Assembly: GCA_017642695.1 (NCBI GenBank)
Contig: JAEPQD010000001.1
Location: 1,621,701-1,685,700, forward strand
Length of the DNA stretch: 64,000 nucleotides
From: Parvibaculum sp.
GTDB lineage: Bacteria > Pseudomonadota > Alphaproteobacteria > Parvibaculales > Parvibaculaceae
Direction of reading: 5' to 3'
The notes beneath the pieces are model-generated. The model was not told where the DNA came from, made no database searches, and saw only the letters and a list, made by a program, of their open reading frames with translations. The position numbers and the translations under genes were made by a program. Positions 61,694 to 64,000 of the stretch are shown here, piece by piece. The first letter of the stretch is position 1; each line of letters begins with the position of its first letter.

Positions 61694-62551
61694 ATGAGCC
61701 AGGCTGCCATCACGCCGAAAACGGCGCCGTTTTCGCTGTCGCCCCTGACCCCGACGATTGGCGCCGAGATCGGTGGCATCGATCTTTCGAAGCCTATGGA
61801 CAGCGCCATGCTGGCCTCGCTCCGCGAAGCTCTGCTCGAGTGGAAGGTGATCTTCTTCAGGGATCAGGACATTTCGACCGAGGAACACCTCGCCTTCGCC
61901 CGCCAGTTCGGCGAGCTCGAAGTGCATCCCTTTGCGCCGCACAAGGAAGGCTATCCGGAAGTCCTGGCCATCACGCATAACCGCGAGCGGCCGGGTAAGG
62001 AAAACAAGTGGCACAGCGACGTGACCTGGCGCGAGTGTCCCTCGCTCGGTTCCGTGCTCCGCGCGGTCGAGGTGCCGGATGTTGGAGGTGACACGCTGTT
62101 CTCGGATATGTACGCCGCCTATGACGGTCTTTCCGACGAAGTGAAGGAGAAGATCGACAGCGCCGTTGCAATACACGACTTCGCGCATTTCCGGACCATG
62201 ATGCAGAAGTTGGGGAAGACGCCGGAAGAGATCGAGGAGATGAACCGGCGGTATCCGATGGTCGAGCATCCCGTGGTGCGCACTCATCCGGAAACCGGCC
62301 GGAAAGGCATTTATGTGAATGTTGCCTTCACGCAGCGCATCGTCGGCATGGACAAGGTGGAGTCCGATACGCTGCTCGCGCATCTCTACGCGCAGGCCGC
62401 TGTTCCCGAATATCAGTGCCGCTTCCGTTGGCGGAAAAACTCGATAGCCTTCTGGGACAATCGCGCGTGTCAGCACTATGCGGCGTCGGACTACTGGCCG
62501 GCAGTGCGCAAGATGGAGCGCGTAACGATCATCGGCGACCGGCCTTGCTGA
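61694..62551 (+). CDS. TauD/TfdA-like dioxygenase with Glu in place of the distal iron-ligand His
   Basis: 285 aa from ATG at 61694 with GGAGGAG upstream. Family marks: IGAEIGGIDLSKPMDS, VIFFRDQDISTEEHLAFARQ, His107 and Asp109 in KWHSDVTWRE, GGDTLFSDMYAAYDGLSD, RTHPETGRKGIYVNVAFTQ and DNRACQHYAASDYW. In the last motif the two local paralogues read MHR-T, but here it is MER-V (Glu275), so the third ligand of the 2-His-1-carboxylate triad is Glu. Whether it still binds iron is uncertain. Divergent from iclR; ends in a terminator. Confidence 0.88.
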   Translation: MSQAAITPKTAPFSLSPLTPTIGAEIGGIDLSKPMDSAMLASLREALLEWKVIFFRDQDISTEEHLAFARQFGELEVHPFAPHKEGYPEVLAITHNRERPGKENKWHSDVTWRECPSLGSVLRAVEVPDVGGDTLFSDMYAAYDGLSDEVKEKIDSAVAIHDFAHFRTMMQKLGKTPEEIEEMNRRYPMVEHPVVRTHPETGRKGIYVNVAFTQRIVGMDKVESDTLLAHLYAQAAVPEYQCRFRWRKNSIAFWDNRACQHYAASDYWPAVRKMERVTIIGDRPC

Positions 62552-62574
62552 CAACGGGTCAGTTCGGGCGCTAG

Positions 62575-62612
62575 CGGGCCGCGTTCGGAGGGAACGCGGC
62601 CCGTGCCGTTTT
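62575..62612 (+). terminator. intrinsic terminator of the third TauD-like gene
   Basis: CGGGCCGCGTTC-GGAGG-GAACGCGGCCCG, a perfect 12-bp stem, followed by TGCCGTTTT. It lies 23 nt after the stop at 62551 and next to the convergent amidohydrolase-like gene. Confidence 0.85.
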
Positions 62613-62614
62613 CG

Positions 62615-64000
62615 TCAGCCGAGAAAACGATCGAGAACGTTTCGCGTTATCTTCTCCACGAACGGATTGCCTGCCTGAAGGCCATAGGCCCATTCTGTCG
62701 TTCCCGCATTGAAGACCTCGCCCTTACCCCGCTTGAAAGCAGCCATGACGGCATGACCGCGCATCAGCCGCGTGCGGTTCGCAGGTGAGTCGAAGCCTGC
62801 ATAGGCGCGCGTGAGCGGCCCCCAGGCTTCCGGAGGTACGAAGCCGCCGAATTCCGACTCCGGTTCGCCGAGCGTTGCAGGTGCGGTGGCGATGATCTCG
62901 AGATTCTCCGGCACGCCGAGACGAGGCACCGGCTTCGGCAGACCATCCTCGCCGAAGGTGAGTGGGCAGCCATCGTTTTCGTAGCCGACAAGGCGGCAGT
63001 CGTCGCCGAATACATCGCCCCAATAGAGATCGGTGTCCTTCAGCGCCCAGTGGTCTTCCCGCCAGACCGTATAGCCGCCGACGCCCCGAGCGGTGCAGAG
63101 GCCGAAGCGATGATAGCCCCCGAACAGAAAGGAGAGGCCGGTGAGCTGCGCTTCCGGCGCGCCGGTCCAGGGACTCGACCAGAGGCCGGAGGTGAGGTGA
63201 CGCGTCGCGGGGTCCGCCATGTATGGGTCTTCTTCTTCCGCCCGTGATTTGTAGGCGACATAGGTGCGGCCATGGTCTTCCCAGCGGCACTGCCAGTAGC
63301 AGGTATTGCCTGAGAGAATGACGATATTGCCGCCTGCATCGACGAAACGCTCGGCTTCTTGGCGTTGTCCCCGGCTCCAGTACTCGCTGTGCCCGACGAA
63401 GAGCGCTGCCTTGTAACCGTCGAGCACGTGAGGTTCCGCTTCGAGGTCGTAGTCGGTCAGGTAGTCGATTTCGGTCCCATTCGATTCCGCCCAGGCAACG
63501 AAGGCGTGCTCCCACTTGTCGGTAAACCCAGCCGGGCAGTCCCATCCATTGCCTCCGGCCTTGATCTCATGCGCTATTTCGCCGGCCGTTGAACGTTCGC
63601 GGAATCCGCGCCGTTCTGTGTTCACGATTCGATGCTGGGGCGATGCGGGCTTCATGATGCCTGAGGAGAAAGGCCGGTTCGTGGAGAGCCGTGCTGCGGG
63701 AATGTGCAGGTCCTCTTCCTGAGTGGGGCTCGCCGGCTCCACCTCGCCCGTCCAGGCATAGGTATTGGCGCCACCCCATGAGTTGTAGGCGTGGTAAGTG
63801 TTGGTCGCGAGAATGATAACGGCTTTGGCCTGCGGCCGCGCTGCTTTGACGACGAGCATGTGCCGTCCGATTGCCCCGTCCGCTGCTGTCAGCAGGATTT
63901 CATAATAGCCGCTCCGCCATTCGCCGACGGTCAGATGAAATGTTTCGGGCCAGCCGCAGCCGTGAATATGGGCCGAGGGTTCTGTTCCATGCTGTCCCGC
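62615..64000 (-). CDS. N,N-dimethylformamidase large-subunit-like protein, 3' part (5' end outside window)
   Basis: The frame is open from the window edge to the stop at 62615, 461 residues visible. The region contains ATNTYHAYNSWGGANTYAW, FVGHSEYWSRGQRQEAERF and GGNIVILSGNTCYWQCRWED, the pattern of the C-terminal domain of the DMFase large subunit. The His-Ser-Glu in GHSEYW fits the His and Glu iron ligands reported for that enzyme; the tyrosines are not assigned here. The N-terminal half is missing, so a true DMFase or another amidohydrolase cannot be told apart. Confidence 0.75.
   Translation of the reverse strand, partial: AGQHGTEPSAHIHGCGWPETFHLTVGEWRSGYYEILLTAADGAIGRHMLVVKAARPQAKAVIILATNTYHAYNSWGGANTYAWTGEVEPASPTQEEDLHIPAARLSTNRPFSSGIMKPASPQHRIVNTERRGFRERSTAGEIAHEIKAGGNGWDCPAGFTDKWEHAFVAWAESNGTEIDYLTDYDLEAEPHVLDGYKAALFVGHSEYWSRGQRQEAERFVDAGGNIVILSGNTCYWQCRWEDHGRTYVAYKSRAEEEDPYMADPATRHLTSGLWSSPWTGAPEAQLTGLSFLFGGYHRFGLCTARGVGGYTVWREDHWALKDTDLYWGDVFGDDCRLVGYENDGCPLTFGEDGLPKPVPRLGVPENLEIIATAPATLGEPESEFGGFVPPEAWGPLTRAYAGFDSPANRTRLMRGHAVMAAFKRGKGEVFNAGTTEWAYGLQAGNPFVEKITRNVLDRFLG

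Overview
The window is a GC-rich chromosomal segment of an alphaproteobacterium. This is inferred from the block xseB-ispA-dxs-tlyA, from the pdxH / 17-kDa lipoprotein / J-protein / fabI / aroC neighbourhood familiar in Hyphomicrobiales-like genomes, from the high G+C, and from short palindromic intergenic repeats typical of the class. A Parvibaculum-like organism would fit the many acyl-CoA, nitronate monooxygenase and TauD-type genes, but that is a guess from gene content, not a search. There are no insertion sequences, phage genes or CRISPR arrays.

Layout. 1-5.1 kb: housekeeping operon for isoprenoids (ispA, dxs) and two RNA methyltransferases. 5.1-10.7 kb: a PH-like membrane protein, aroC, fabI, a CbpA-type J-protein, a Sel1 protein, a glycine-rich lipoprotein and pdxH. 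10.7-13.3 kb: a clear Pho-box-like site, then a cation diffusion facilitator and an APH-like/P-loop kinase fusion. 13.3-22.8 kb: SDR, class III aminotransferase, a cbpA-cbpM pair, amidase, fatty acyl-CoA ligase, a DUF1499 protein and an MBL hydrolase, with copies of a palindromic repeat between them. 22.8-26.1 kb: autoregulated MarR, a small membrane protein with its own regulated promoter and terminator, a second acyl-CoA synthetase and a tiny lipoprotein. 26.1-34.7 kb: sphingosine-1-phosphate-lyase-like enzyme, a putative copper-uptake operon (DUF2946, TonB receptor, YcnI), a crotonase, and btuB under a cobalamin riboswitch, then a GST. 34.8-35.2 kb: tRNA-Pro(CGG) and tRNA-Gln(TTG). 35.3-37 kb: curli-type amyloid locus (CsgH-like, CsgA-like and a divergent curlin-repeat protein). 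37-43.7 kb: asymmetric heterodimeric ABC exporter divergent from btaAB (betaine lipid synthesis), then a cytochrome b561-like protein. 43.6-52.3 kb: glutaryl-CoA dehydrogenase with a LysR regulator, an NAD(P) epimerase with a coupled 36-residue ORF, DUF3703, AraC, two nitronate monooxygenases around a LysR gene, and a Crp/Fnr regulator. 52.4-64 kb: three TauD-family dioxygenases, a DMT transporter, two serine hydrolases, a eukaryote-like GH5 glycosidase, IclR with a palindromic operator, and the 3' part of an N,N-dimethylformamidase-like gene cut by the window edge.

Themes. Two loci, the CDF exporter and btaAB, carry Pho-box-like direct repeats with 11-bp phasing, which suggests a phosphate-starvation response. 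Metal and cofactor uptake is represented by the copper operon and the B12-riboswitch btuB. The last 12 kb looks like accessory catabolism under local regulators (Crp/Fnr, IclR), each with a visible palindromic site between divergent genes. The most unusual points are the third TauD homologue, whose distal iron-ligand histidine is replaced by glutamate, the isolated curli subunit locus, and the strong Pho box in front of a CDF transporter.
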